A DNA stretch of 61,802 bases from an uncultured Clostridia bacterium (GTDB lineage: Bacteria > Bacillota > Clostridia > Oscillospirales > Ruminococcaceae), in NCBI GenBank assembly GCA_944382845.1, contig CALWNN010000002.1:1-61802 (forward strand). Reading direction: 5' to 3'. The notes beneath the pieces are model-generated. The model saw only the letters and a program-made list of their open reading frames with translations, searched no databases and was not told the origin of the DNA. Shown in pieces: positions 8,206 to 16,861 of this stretch (position 1 is the first letter of the stretch; each line of letters starts with the position of its first letter). Both the position numbers and the translations under genes were made by a program.

Positions 8206-9033
8206 TCAATCCACTTTTCGGCGTTGTCTTATCTGAGATGGAGAAGAGCCGTAAGCTTTTTTGAAAAGCTTCAGAAACAGCTTGTAATTTGTAAAGCCGT
8301 GTTTGTCAAGGAGAGCCGTAAGGGTCGTATCCGTATAAACAAGGTCGTTGTAAATATGCTCAAGCCTTATGGAGTTTAGATATTCAAGGAAGGTCATTCC
8401 CATGTTTCTTTTGAAAAAGCGGCAGAAATATTCGGGAGTAAGCCCTGCGGTTGAAGCGGTATCCGAAAGTGAAATGGGGGAAGAGTAATTTTCCTTTATG
8501 TACCTCAGGGTCGGTTCGAGCCTGTCAAGAACAGAGCTTTCATTTTCCGTCTTTTTAATCGAAAAGCTGTCGCAGAGGATAAAAAGGAGCTTGAATATCT
8601 CAGAGAAAAACGAAAGAGCCATGTAATCTCCGCCGTCGTTGTAAATATCGGGGAGTCTCTTAAGGATCTCACAGCAAGCGTTGTATTTTTCCTCGTCCTT
8701 TTTCTTATCTGGGAAAAAGCTTATTCCCATTGCCTTTGGAGCGTACCTTTTTAAAAATTCCTGGGGTATCTGCAAAAGATACCAGTCAAGGGACTCGTTC
8801 CAGCGGGTGGAATGAACGGATTTTGAATTGATAAGGACAAAATCGCCGCCTGTTATGGTATGCTGTCCTGCATCCTCCGAAACGTCCATTTTACCATTTA
8901 TTACGTAAATAATCTCGACGCTTGAGTGCCAGTGGGGAGCTATGAAATTGGGGTCGCTCTTATAGCTCTGAAAGTTCAGTTCAAGGCTTTGCAGGGCTTT
9001 TATCTGCTCATGTATAAGCTGTTCTCCGTTCAT
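8206..9033 (-). CDS. AraC-family transcriptional regulator
   Basis: 275 residues. The N-terminal cupin-like sensor domain (about 20-110) carries the HWHSSVEIIYVINGKM strand pattern. The C-terminal pair of helix-turn-helix motifs (about 175-270) has SLSDTASTAGLTPEYFCRFF and the GFTNYKLFLKLFKKAYGSSP signature. The start at 9033 follows AAAGGAAGTG; the frame extends 11 codons further without a better site. It is divergent from the acetyltransferase and GH3 genes, so it probably controls them in response to a glycoside or oligosaccharide. Confidence 0.85.
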   Translation of the reverse strand: MNGEQLIHEQIKALQSLELNFQSYKSDPNFIAPHWHSSVEIIYVINGKMDVSEDAGQHTITGGDFVLINSKSVHSTRWNESLDWYLLQIPQEFLKRYAPKAMGISFFPDKKKDEEKYNACCEILKRLPDIYNDGGDYMALSFFSEIFKLLFILCDSFSIKKTENESSVLDRLEPTLRYIKENYSSPISLSDTASTAGLTPEYFCRFFKRNMGMTFLEYLNSIRLEHIYNDLVYTDTTLTALLDKHGFTNYKLFLKLFKKAYGSSPSQIRQRRKVD

Positions 9034-9138
9034 AAATACACTTCCTTTGTAATCAAATAACGTCAATTAATATTGTAGCACAATTTCTTTGTTATTTCAA
9101 TCGTTTTCGGCTGAATGTTAAAATAAAAAGTCAAAATC

Positions 9139-9195
9139 GACCTATAAAGAGGTCACGATTTGCACTATTAAATGGGAAAATAATTTATTATAATA
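9139..9195 (+). promoter_or_regulatory. Control region of the acetyltransferase/GH3 operon
   Basis: A TATAAT -10 element lies at about 9190-9195 without a good -35, as expected for an activator-dependent promoter. Upstream is an inverted repeat GACCT-N6-AGGTC (9139-9154), placed where an activator such as the divergent AraC protein could bind. Confidence 0.35.
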
Positions 9196-9236
9196 ATTTT
9201 GAATACAAGAATATTTTCACAAGGTGGTATCGTTTG

Positions 9237-9845
9237 ATGAATATGAAGGAAAGAATGCTTGCCGGTCTTCCTTATAAAGCATGGCTTGATGGACTGAGTG
9301 AAGAGCGAACCGCTTGCAAGGTGCTTTGTCACAAGTACAACCAGATTAGTCCGGACAAGTATGACGAGCTTGAGGAACTTGCAAAAAAAATCTTGGGAAG
9401 CTGCGGCAAAAAGGTCTATATCGAGCAGCCGATAAAGTTTGATTACGGGAAGAATATCCACGTAGGAGAAAATTTCTTTTCAAACTATAATTTCACCGTT
9501 CTTGACGTTGCAAAGGTAACTATAGGGGACAACTGCTTTATTGCGCCTAATGTCGCAATTTATACCGCCGGGCATCCTCTTCATCACGAATCAAGAAACA
9601 CAGGCTACGAGTATGGTATCCCCATAACTATCGGCGACAATGTGTGGATAGGCGGAAACGTTGTTATCTGTCCGGGAGTAACTATCGGGGATGGAGTCGT
9701 TATCGGCGCAGGAAGCGTTGTCACAAAGGATATTCCCGATTATTCACTTGCGGCGGGAAATCCTTGTAAGGTTATACGCAAGATAACGGAAGACGACAGG
9801 GAATACTATTATAAAGACAGGAAATTTGATGTTGAAATAATTTAA
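9237..9845 (+). CDS. Sugar O-acetyltransferase (maltose/galactoside acetyltransferase type)
   Basis: 202 residues. A trimeric left-handed beta-helix acetyltransferase that moves acetyl from acetyl-CoA to a sugar hydroxyl. It has the N-terminal maltose-acetyltransferase helical domain (MKERMLAGLPYKA), then hexapeptide repeats with the catalytic-His region IYTAGHPLHHESR (~115) and IGDNVWIGGNVVICPGVTIG (~137-156). The start at 9237 lies 9 bases after AAGGTGG; an ATG two codons later is also possible. It is 24 bases ahead of the GH3 gene, consistent with co-transcription. The physiological sugar cannot be read from sequence. Confidence 0.88.
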   Translation: MNMKERMLAGLPYKAWLDGLSEERTACKVLCHKYNQISPDKYDELEELAKKILGSCGKKVYIEQPIKFDYGKNIHVGENFFSNYNFTVLDVAKVTIGDNCFIAPNVAIYTAGHPLHHESRNTGYEYGIPITIGDNVWIGGNVVICPGVTIGDGVVIGAGSVVTKDIPDYSLAAGNPCKVIRKITEDDREYYYKDRKFDVEII

Positions 9846-9869
9846 ATCCGAAGAAAGGAAAGTGAAAAA

Positions 9870-12146
9870 ATGGACATTAAAGGCATTATCTCGAAAATGA
9901 CTGTTGAAGAAAAAGCCGGACTTTGTTCGGGAAAGGATTTCTGGAGGACTAAGGCTGTAGAGCGTCTGGGAGTTCCTCAGATCATGGTCAGCGACGGACC
10001 GCACGGGCTCAGAAAGCAGGATGATCAGGCGGATCACATGGGTGTAAACGACGCAATAAAGGCTGTATGTTTTCCTGCCGGCTGTGCGGCTTCCGCTACC
10101 TTTAACAGAGAGCTTATTGAAGAAATGGGCAAGGCTCTGGGTGACGAATGTCAGGCTGAAAACGTAGCTGTGATTTTAGGACCTGCGGTAAATATCAAGC
10201 GTTCTCCTTTATGCGGAAGAAATTTTGAATACTATTCCGAGGATCCTTATCTTGCGGGTGAAATTGCAAAAAGCCACATCAGGGGAGTACAGAGCAGAAA
10301 TGTCGGAACGAGTATTAAGCATTTTCTTGCAAATTCTCAGGAACACCGCAGACTTACATCAAGCTCTGAGATTGACGAAAGAACTATAAGAGAAATTTAC
10401 CTTCCTGCGTTTGAAACCGCTGTAAAGGAAGAGCAGCCGTGGACTGTCATGTGCAGCTACAATAGGATAAACGGGATTCACGCTTCGGAAAACAAGACCT
10501 ATCTTACAGATATTTTAAGAGAGGAATGGGGCTTTGAAGGGTTTGTTGTCAGCGACTGGGGAGCAGTTAATAACAGAGTAAAAGGACTTGAGGCGGGACT
10601 TGATCTTGAAATGCCTTCAACTATCGGAGACTATAACGATAAACTTATTGTTGACGCTGTTAAAAACGGTGAGCTTTCTGAAGAAGTGCTTGACAAAGCC
10701 TGCGAAAGAATTCTCAGGATAGTAGAAAGGTATACTGAAAACAGGGCAGAGGGAACAGAGTTTGACTATGACGCTCATCACAGCCTTGCAAGAAAAATCG
10801 CCGAGGAAGGCATAGTTCTTCTTAAAAACGAGGATAATATACTTCCTGTTAAAAAGGAAGAAAAGCTGGCTGTTATCGGAGCTTTTGCAAAAGTTCCCAG
10901 ATATCAGGGCGGGGGAAGCTCCCATATTAATTCCTATAAGGTAGACAGCGCCCTTGACTTTATCGGCGGACTTGAAAACGTGACTTTTGCTTTGGGTTAC
11001 GAGGCGGAAAGCGACCGGCCTGATGAAAAGCTTATTTCCGAAGCGGTGGAAACGGCGAAAAATGCTGACAAGGCAATAATTTTCGCAGGACTTCCCGACA
11101 GCTTTGAATCTGAAGGCTTTGACAGGGGACATATGAGGATGCCGGCTTGTCAGAACGAGCTTATCATGAGAGTGAGCAAGGTTCAGCCGAATGTTATCGT
11201 TGTTCTTCATAACGGCTCGCCTGTTGAAATGCCTTGGGTAAACGAGGTAAAGGGAATACTTGAAGCATATCTCGGAGGTCAGGCAATAGCGGGCGCAGTA
11301 TGCGATGTGCTTTTCGGAAATGTAAATCCAAGCGGAAAACTGGGAGAAACATTCCCGATACGCCTTGAGGATAACCCTTCATACCTTTATTATATCGGTG
11401 AAAAGGACAGGGTAGAGTACAGAGAGGGAGTATTTGTAGGCTACAGATACTATGACAAGAAGAAAATGGATGTGCTTTTCCCCTTTGGTCATGGGCTCAG
11501 CTATACAACATTTGGGTACAAATTCATCACTCTCGATAAGGAAACAATGTCGGACAAAGATGAACTCAGAGTAACTGTTACCGTTAAAAATACTGGCAAG
11601 GTTTACGGAAAAGAAACCGTTCAGCTTTATGTTGCGCCAAAGACGGAAGGAGTTATCAGACCGGTAAGAGAGCTTAAGGGCTTTGAGAAGGTATCGCTTA
11701 TGCCGGGAGAGGAAAAGGAAGTTACCTTTATCCTTTCAAAGAGAGATTTTTCTTACTGGAACACTGAGATACACGACTGGTTTGCGCAGAGCGGAGAGTA
11801 CGTTATTGAAGCGGGCTCGTCGTCAAGGGATATAAGGCTCGGAAAGTCTGTTGAAATGTGTTCGGGCGACAAGGTGCCTGTTGTATATGATCTTAACACT
11901 ACAGTAGGGGATCTTCTCAAGAACAAGGCGACAAGGGATATTTTCAAGGATTACGAGCATATGTTTGCTCTCGGAGTCGATTCTCATGATGTTGAAGAAG
12001 CAACTATGGGCGCAAGCACTCTTAAAATGCAGATATCTATTTTGGAGTGTCTGCCTTTGAGAAACGCTCTTAACTTCGGAACGGAATCTGCTGATTTTTC
12101 AAAAGTATTAGAGCTTATTCGCCGATTAAACGAGCATAAAGAATAA
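9870..12146 (+). CDS. Glycoside hydrolase family 3 beta-glucosidase, cytoplasmic
   Basis: 758 residues without a signal peptide, so it acts on imported glycosides. The GH3 N-terminal barrel carries KHFLANSQEHRR (~150) and the nucleophile aspartate in GFVVSDWGAVNN (~D229). The alpha/beta sandwich domain follows, then a C-terminal FN3-like domain beginning near LRVTVTVKNTGKVYGKETVQLYV (split GKVYG/KETVQLYV). An extra tail of about 90 residues follows the FN3-like domain. The pathway is presumably cellobiose or other beta-glucoside breakdown. The ribosome site GAAAGGAAAG precedes the start. Substrate preference is not determined. Confidence 0.92.
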   Translation: MDIKGIISKMTVEEKAGLCSGKDFWRTKAVERLGVPQIMVSDGPHGLRKQDDQADHMGVNDAIKAVCFPAGCAASATFNRELIEEMGKALGDECQAENVAVILGPAVNIKRSPLCGRNFEYYSEDPYLAGEIAKSHIRGVQSRNVGTSIKHFLANSQEHRRLTSSSEIDERTIREIYLPAFETAVKEEQPWTVMCSYNRINGIHASENKTYLTDILREEWGFEGFVVSDWGAVNNRVKGLEAGLDLEMPSTIGDYNDKLIVDAVKNGELSEEVLDKACERILRIVERYTENRAEGTEFDYDAHHSLARKIAEEGIVLLKNEDNILPVKKEEKLAVIGAFAKVPRYQGGGSSHINSYKVDSALDFIGGLENVTFALGYEAESDRPDEKLISEAVETAKNADKAIIFAGLPDSFESEGFDRGHMRMPACQNELIMRVSKVQPNVIVVLHNGSPVEMPWVNEVKGILEAYLGGQAIAGAVCDVLFGNVNPSGKLGETFPIRLEDNPSYLYYIGEKDRVEYREGVFVGYRYYDKKKMDVLFPFGHGLSYTTFGYKFITLDKETMSDKDELRVTVTVKNTGKVYGKETVQLYVAPKTEGVIRPVRELKGFEKVSLMPGEEKEVTFILSKRDFSYWNTEIHDWFAQSGEYVIEAGSSSRDIRLGKSVEMCSGDKVPVVYDLNTTVGDLLKNKATRDIFKDYEHMFALGVDSHDVEEATMGASTLKMQISILECLPLRNALNFGTESADFSKVLELIRRLNEHKE

Positions 12147-12155
12147 AATTAACAA

Positions 12156-12193
12156 AACAAGACTTATCGTGTGTTTGATAAGCCTTGTTTTTT
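12156..12193. terminator. Terminator between GH3 and rnhA
   Basis: AACAAG-A-CTTATC paired with GATAAG-C-CTTGTT, followed by a T run on the plus strand. It serves the GH3 operon and lies directly at the 3' end of the convergent rnhA gene. Confidence 0.8.
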
Positions 12194-12637
12194 TCAGATA
12201 TTCTGAAATTTTTTGCTTTCAGATACGGCAAGTCTGTCGCAACGCTCGTTTTCCGGATGCCCTGCATGACCCTTTATCCATACAAATTCTACCTTATGCC
12301 TTTCAAGGAGGGGCAAAAGCCGTTCCCACAAATCAACGTTCAGAGCAGGCTTTCCGTCTCCTTTTTTCCATCCTTTTTTCTTCCATGAGTAGACCCAACC
12401 CTTTGTTATTGAATCAATAACGTATCTGCTGTCGCTCTGAAGGGTCACCTCGCATGGCTCCTTTAACGCACAAAGCGCAGATATAACCCCGGTAAGTTCC
12501 ATTCGGTTGTTTGTAGTGAGAGCCTCTCCGCCGGAAAGTTCCTTCTCAGCTGTCCCGAAACGCAGTATCGCTCCCCAACCGCCGGGACCGGGATTTCCTG
12601 AACAGGCTCCGTCTGTATAAATGTAAACGTGTTTCAT
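12194..12637 (-). CDS. rnhA: Ribonuclease HI
   Basis: 147 residues. It degrades the RNA strand of RNA-DNA hybrids. The four catalytic acidic positions are visible: Asp in [16 protein letters not shown], Glu in [13 protein letters not shown], Asp in [11 protein letters not shown] and Asp in NERCDRLA. The length matches the classic bacterial enzyme, with the basic handle region [14 protein letters not shown] present. It is convergent with the GH3 gene and monocistronic. Confidence 0.95.
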   Translation of the reverse strand: MKHVYIYTDGACSGNPGPGGWGAILRFGTAEKELSGGEALTTNNRMELTGVISALCALKEPCEVTLQSDSRYVIDSITKGWVYSWKKKGWKKGDGKPALNVDLWERLLPLLERHKVEFVWIKGHAGHPENERCDRLAVSESKKFQNI

Positions 12638-12835
12638 ATTATTGTATTAATCACTCCCTATGTTATAGATACAAATTATCCGCATATGATTTTTTCTTTG
12701 CATAGTGTAAATGACTTTGGCATACCAATATACATTATACTATAATTTATTATTATTTACAAGTCTTTTCGCGATTGCAGGATAATTGTGCAAAACTACT
12801 AAATTATGAACGAAATAATTGTTATATTCCGTCAC

Positions 12836-12864
12836 TTGACAACGTTTACACGAGGGTTTATAAT
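12836..12864 (+). promoter_or_regulatory. Sigma-A promoter overlapped by a perfect cre-like site
   Basis: TTGACA (12836-12841) and TATAAT (12859-12864) are spaced by 17 bp. TGACAACGTTTACA (12837-12850) fits the CcpA cre consensus TGWNANCGNTNWCA at every defined position and covers the -35 and spacer, a geometry that predicts catabolite repression. The transcript would have a leader of about 210 bases before the solute-binding protein gene. The rest of the 442-bp gap 12638-13079 is AT-rich without another gene. Confidence 0.75.
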
Positions 12865-13079
12865 AATCTTGTAGTTTTAATGTTTCTTTTTTGCGGAAAA
12901 AATGTCCCGGATTTGTATGAATGACGATTTTGTTTAATATTTTTATATTTGTATTTAAATCGTATCACTTTTCAGCGGACTGTCCAAGGAGCAAAAACAG
13001 TGTAATTTCTTTGATAATCCATTGTTTTTTCGCTTGAAGCATTAAAAACCGATGAAAATATTTTAAAAAGGAGAATAAT

Positions 13080-14489
13080 ATGAAAGCTTACAAAAGATTT
13101 CTTGCAGGCTTGTGCGCTGTTGCTACAGTATTTTCAATAACTGCCTGCAGCAAGGACGATGAGCAGTCCTCAAGCGAATACAAGCAGCAGGTCAAGGTAG
13201 AGGTCACCGCTTCTGCAGAGGATATCGCTTCACTGCCCGGAGGAGAGGAAAGCACTATCCTGTACATGGGTGAAAACGACCTCAATCCTACAAGCGACGG
13301 TCAGGAAAAGAGCGTTGAGTTAAAGCTTTTTGAAGAAAAGGGCGGAAAGATCGAGTTCAGCAGAGTTGCAAACAAGGAAAGATTTGACAAGCTTGCCGCG
13401 GCGATAATTGCGCAGACCGATGTTCCCGATATATTCAAGTATGAGTGGCTTGCATTCCCGTCCCAGATCGTTCAGGAAAGATATCAGCCTATAAACGACC
13501 TTGTGGATTTTGAATCCCCTCTCTGGTCGGGAGTTAAGGAGACTGCGGATCAGTTTAATTTCAACGGGGATTATTATGTAGCTCCGCTTGATTTTGTTCC
13601 TTCGGCAATGATATTCTACGACAAGCAGATGATCGACGGTGAAAATCTTGAAGACCCGTATACTCTTTATTCAAACGGTGAATGGACATGGGATACTTTC
13701 AGGGAGCTTATGAACGAATATGTAAACAACGCTGCTGCCGATGAGGTAAGATACGGAATAAACGGCTTCTTCAAGCCTCATATAATTCAGCAGACAGGAA
13801 AGACCATGGTTATAAAGGACGGCGACACATTTATCAACAATACAGGCGACGCTGATATTGAGAAGGGTGAAAATTTCCTTTATGAGCTTTCAAAGGACGG
13901 ACTTGTACTTAACGAATGGATCGGCGGAGCCGCAAACTGCTTCTCTAAAAATTGTCTTTTCTACGGAATGGGCGAGTGGGCAGCTACCGGTCCTAACCAG
14001 CCTGAGGAAGATGACGAATGGGGAGTTGTACCTATGCCTGCATACCCTGACGATCCTCAGAAGATCACAACTTCCGATATGACCGCATATATGTGGGTAA
14101 GGGGTTCGACCAAGGGCGACGCAGTAAAGTGCTGGTTTGAGTGTGTAAGAGCTTCAAAGACAGACCCTGCTTATGTTGACGCAAACAAACAGACATTCTT
14201 TACAAACAATCCTTACTGGACAGAGGAGATGTATCAGGTAAAGATGGACATAGTAGGAGAGGATTATCTCCAGATATTTGACTATGGATTTGGTGTTTCA
14301 TCTGCGCTTGGCGACAGAAACTCTTTTGACGGAAATCAATGCCTTATTGACGCGCTTTACGGAGATGTTACCGTTGTAAATGAAGAGGGAGTACAGCAGA
14401 CATGGACTCAGGTTCGTGAGCAGTACAATTCTATCATAAATAATGAGATAACCAAGCTTAATGAAGAACTTGCAAAATACAAGGGCTGA
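13080..14489 (+). CDS. ABC transporter extracellular solute-binding lipoprotein
   Basis: 469 residues. The lipoprotein signal ends in the lipobox SITAC (Cys ~23) and is followed by an acidic Ser-rich linker. The body has the type-2 periplasmic-binding fold seen in sugar-binding proteins (family 1): a region like KLFEEKGGKIEF near the start, PDIFKYEWLAFP, and GEWTWDTFRELM mid-protein. It probably captures an oligosaccharide. No permease or ATPase genes are adjacent, so it is an orphan whose membrane partners are elsewhere. AAAAGGAG precedes the start and a perfect terminator follows. The cre-like site at its promoter fits a carbohydrate role. Confidence 0.85.
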   Translation: MKAYKRFLAGLCAVATVFSITACSKDDEQSSSEYKQQVKVEVTASAEDIASLPGGEESTILYMGENDLNPTSDGQEKSVELKLFEEKGGKIEFSRVANKERFDKLAAAIIAQTDVPDIFKYEWLAFPSQIVQERYQPINDLVDFESPLWSGVKETADQFNFNGDYYVAPLDFVPSAMIFYDKQMIDGENLEDPYTLYSNGEWTWDTFRELMNEYVNNAAADEVRYGINGFFKPHIIQQTGKTMVIKDGDTFINNTGDADIEKGENFLYELSKDGLVLNEWIGGAANCFSKNCLFYGMGEWAATGPNQPEEDDEWGVVPMPAYPDDPQKITTSDMTAYMWVRGSTKGDAVKCWFECVRASKTDPAYVDANKQTFFTNNPYWTEEMYQVKMDIVGEDYLQIFDYGFGVSSALGDRNSFDGNQCLIDALYGDVTVVNEEGVQQTWTQVREQYNSIINNEITKLNEELAKYKG

Positions 14490-14513
14490 TAAGGTTTATA
14501 CATACTAATTTCA

Positions 14514-14543
14514 GAGCAGGCGGTCAACCGCCTGCTCTTTTTT
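14514..14543 (+). terminator. Terminator of the solute-binding protein gene
   Basis: Perfect 11-bp stem GAGCAGGCGGT/ACCGCCTGCTC with a CA loop, followed by six T. Confidence 0.9.
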
Positions 14544-14575
14544 ATGATGATAAGGTGCAAGGACGCAAAAATACA

Positions 14576-14604
14576 AAATAAAAAGCCCCTGCAAAAGCAG
14601 AGGC
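14576..14604 (-). terminator. Terminator of the HU/DUF6465 transcript
   Basis: On the minus strand, GCCTCTGC/GCAGGGGC (one G-U pair) with a four-base loop, followed by a T-rich run. Confidence 0.8.
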
Positions 14605-14617
14605 GAAATGTGTGTGG

Positions 14618-14992
14618 TTAAAAATCTATCTTCTTTCCTTCAGCAAGATCGTTTATAACATAGTAAGCTTCACCTGTTTCAGGCTTAACGTAAATCTGAA
14701 CTTTTTTGACGGAGGTTCTCTTGTGCTCGTCCTTGAAAGCTTTCTTTGCCTGATCAACAAGGGCCTTCACATCAACAGATTTTCCGCCGAACTCAATATA
14801 TATCTCTTCTTCTGTCATAGCGGCTGAAGAAACCTTGGAAGCTTTTTTCGCAGCGGTGGCAGCGGCTTTCTTTGCGGCAGGAGCAGCTTTCCTTGCAGCA
14901 GTCTTTACTTCATCTGTTACTGCCTTTGCAGTCTTTGCAACCTTTTCTTCAACAGCTTTTGTAGTCTTTTTTAAATCCTTCTTCTGAGGCAT
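14618..14992 (-). CDS. DUF6465-type protein with histone-H1-like N-terminus
   Basis: 124 residues in two parts. Residues 1-57 are Lys/Ala-rich with KKAAATAAKKA-type repeats like the tail of histone H1 or bacterial H1-like proteins. Residues 58-124 form a compact domain (EEIYIEFGGKSVDVKALVDQ ... VQIYVKPETGEAYYVIND) typical of the DUF6465 family of Clostridia. It follows the HU gene by about 42 bases and shares its terminator. Nucleoid binding by the basic tail is a reasonable inference. The small domain has no known activity that I can name. Confidence 0.7.
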   Translation of the reverse strand: MPQKKDLKKTTKAVEEKVAKTAKAVTDEVKTAARKAAPAAKKAAATAAKKASKVSSAAMTEEEIYIEFGGKSVDVKALVDQAKKAFKDEHKRTSVKKVQIYVKPETGEAYYVINDLAEGKKIDF

Positions 14993-15034
14993 GATTAATC
15001 ACTGTTCCCTTCGGTATTGACCTTACTACTATTG

Positions 15035-15307
15035 TTATTTGGCGATTAGTTCTTTGAGAGCTTTTCCTGCTTTGAATACAGGCACCTTCTTTGCCGGAAC
15101 AATAACGGACTTCTTTGTCTGAGGATTGATAACCTTCTTCTCAGCTCTTTCTCTTACATCGAAAACTCCAAAATTTGAAACCGATACCTTTTCACCCTTT
15201 TCGAGAGTCTCTGTTATACAGCTGAATACGTCCGAAATAGCTTTTTCAGCGTCCTTCTTTGTGTAACCCTTTGCTGCAACAGCGGAAATGAGTTCTGCCT
15301 TTGTCAT
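15035..15307 (-). CDS. hup: HU family DNA-binding protein
   Basis: 90 residues, exactly the usual HU length when started at 15307 (MTKAELISAVA). This start lies about 9 bases after AAAGGA. The ATG three codons upstream abuts the ribosome site and is unlikely. Helical dimerisation part, then the beta-arm region with the FGVFDVRERAEKKVINPQT and VPVFKAGKALKE signatures. It binds and bends DNA without strict sequence preference. First gene of a two-gene unit with the H1-like DUF6465 gene. Confidence 0.95.
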   Translation of the reverse strand: MTKAELISAVAAKGYTKKDAEKAISDVFSCITETLEKGEKVSVSNFGVFDVRERAEKKVINPQTKKSVIVPAKKVPVFKAGKALKELIAK

Positions 15308-15350
15308 TTTAACCATCCTTTCTGAGGGAAAATCCCTTTAATCTAATTAA

Positions 15351-15379
15351 ATTATATCCTCTTTATTTTCAAATGTCAA
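15351..15379 (-). promoter_or_regulatory. Sigma-A promoter of hup
   Basis: On the minus strand TTGACA (15379-15374) and TATAAT (15356-15351) have a 17-bp spacer: a consensus promoter, as expected for an abundant nucleoid protein. The remainder of the 15308-15682 gap is AT-rich and shows no gene. Confidence 0.85.
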
Positions 15380-15623
15380 TTTGTTTGGATAAATTTTTGA
15401 GAACAAGTAAAATATTTGTGCAAAATAACAATTATTTTTATTTAGCGCAACGGATTTTTAGAGAATTTTCGGCGTATATTCCCAAAAAGATTAAACTTAT
15501 ATTAACAAAAAGTAACCTGAACGGTCTGCTTAGTTGTACTTATTCATGGGGAATGAAGCGAAATGGAAAATACCGCCTTAATAAAATAGGCAAATCAAGC
15601 CAGACTATAATGTGTATTTGTGA

Positions 15624-15651
15624 TTGACTTTTTGTTTTGTTGTGCTATAAT
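15624..15651 (+). promoter_or_regulatory. Promoter of ymdB
   Basis: TTGACT (15624-15629) and TATAAT (15646-15651) with a 16-bp spacer, about 30 bases before the start codon. Confidence 0.75.
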
Positions 15652-15682
15652 TAATACAGATCATTTGAGAAAGGAAATAATA

Positions 15683-16450
15683 ATGAGACTTTTGTTTGTC
15701 GGAGATGTTGTAGGAAGATCCGGATGTGATTTTCTGAAAAAACATCTCGGAAATATAAAAAGAGAATATCGGATAGATTTTACTGTTATAAACGGGGAAA
15801 ACTCTGCGCCGGGAAACGGTGTGACCAGAAAATCGGTTGAGGAGCTTATAACAAGCGGCGCAGATGTGGTAACAACGGGAAACCACTGCTTCAGACGGCG
15901 TGAAGCAACAGATATTTACGACAGCGTTGATACTCTGCTTCGTCCTGCAAATTATCCCGAGGGAGTATGCGGAAAGGGAGTATATACGGCTGATCTCGGG
16001 TTTACTTCTCTTGCGGTTGTCAACCTTCAGGGAGTGGTTTATCTCGAGCCTCTTGAAAACCCCTTTGAAACTGTTGACAGAATAATAGACGGACTTGATA
16101 CCCCGAATATCTTCGTTGATTTTCATGCGGAGGCTACATCGGAAAAAAAGGCAATGGGTCACTATCTTGCGGGAAGGGTAACCGCTGTGTTCGGAACGCA
16201 TACTCATGTTCAGACTGCCGATGAAATAATATTGAATGGTCATACCGCATATATTACCGATGCAGGAATGACCGGCCCTGAGCTTTCGGTTCTTGGAGTT
16301 GATATACGGCCTGCTGTGGATAAACAGAGATTTCACTATCCGGTAATGTTTACCGAAAGCAAAAATCCTGCATTTTTAAACGGCGCAGTGGTCGAATTTG
16401 ATGAGAAATTGGGCAAAGCGACTAAAATTCAGAGGATTATTAAGCGGTAA
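15683..16450 (+). CDS. ymdB: YmdB-family metallophosphoesterase
   Basis: 255 residues. A binuclear-metal phosphoesterase; the Bacillus homologue hydrolyses 2',3'-cyclic nucleotides and affects biofilm and motility decisions. Motifs: FVGDVVGRSG (~5), VINGENSAPGNGVT (~37), TTGNHCF (~66), DFHAEATSEK (~150), FGTHTHVQTAD (~173). The start at 15683 follows GAAAGGAAATA; the open frame reaches 21 codons further upstream through the promoter and is not used. The next gene is spoVS, as in Bacillus. The Y-family RNase rny that usually precedes them is not here. Confidence 0.93.
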   Translation: MRLLFVGDVVGRSGCDFLKKHLGNIKREYRIDFTVINGENSAPGNGVTRKSVEELITSGADVVTTGNHCFRRREATDIYDSVDTLLRPANYPEGVCGKGVYTADLGFTSLAVVNLQGVVYLEPLENPFETVDRIIDGLDTPNIFVDFHAEATSEKKAMGHYLAGRVTAVFGTHTHVQTADEIILNGHTAYITDAGMTGPELSVLGVDIRPAVDKQRFHYPVMFTESKNPAFLNGAVVEFDEKLGKATKIQRIIKR

Positions 16451-16472
16451 TCAACAAAAAATCAATTTGCTA

Positions 16473-16581
16473 TTGCATAACGTTTATAAATTTGTTATAA
16501 TAAAAAGCAATGATAATTTATAAGTTTCTGACGAAATATGTGGGATTTATGTTTTGGCAGAAAATCCGGCAGATTTTGAAT
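16473..16581 (+). promoter_or_regulatory. Promoters upstream of spoVS
   Basis: A sigma-A promoter is clear: TTGCAT (16473-16478), 17 bp, TATAAT (16496-16501). A weaker sigma-H-like pair, AGAAAAT-N12-GAAT (16559-16581), lies nearer the gene; spoVS is a sigma-H gene in Bacillus, but the match here has a mismatch in the -35 box. Both precede repeat copy R3, so R3 would be transcribed in the spoVS leader. Confidence 0.5.
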
Positions 16582-16598
16582 TGGCTGTCAAGGCTTTT

Positions 16599-16806
16599 AT
16601 AACTATGTCGCCGATGTCCCCCTGCCAAGTATTCGGCAGGTATGCCTCATATTAGGCGGGTCCGCCTCCTATGGGATGATCTGCCTCCTATAGGAGGCAG
16701 GGTTTGATTTGGGGTTTCAGAGGAGGCCGTCAGGCAGGTAGAAATCCTGACTTGTCCCCTGAGGAGCAAACTGCGATGGGATGCAATCGCCGCAGCCAAT
16801 TTTAAG
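16599..16806 (+). repeat. Modular leader repeat, copy R3 (spoVS leader)
   Basis: The 5' end is ATAACTATGTCGCCGATGTC, then the first hairpin (CTGCCAAGTATTCGGCAG, one internal mismatch). A block of short stems from GCCTC/TAGGCGG units follows (16643-16703), then a GTCAGGCAGG...TCCTGAC stem and the GAGGAGCAAACTG block. The 3' signature is diverged. It lies about 55 bases before the spoVS start. Confidence 0.75.
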
Positions 16807-16861
16807 TAAGCTTAATCGGCTTTGCTGTATAAAATATCTGTCGGAGAAAGGATGGGTAGAA

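Noticed and set aside
15373-15627. An 84-codon frame upstream of ymdB
   Set aside because: No ribosome site; it covers the hup and ymdB promoters and AT-rich sequence.
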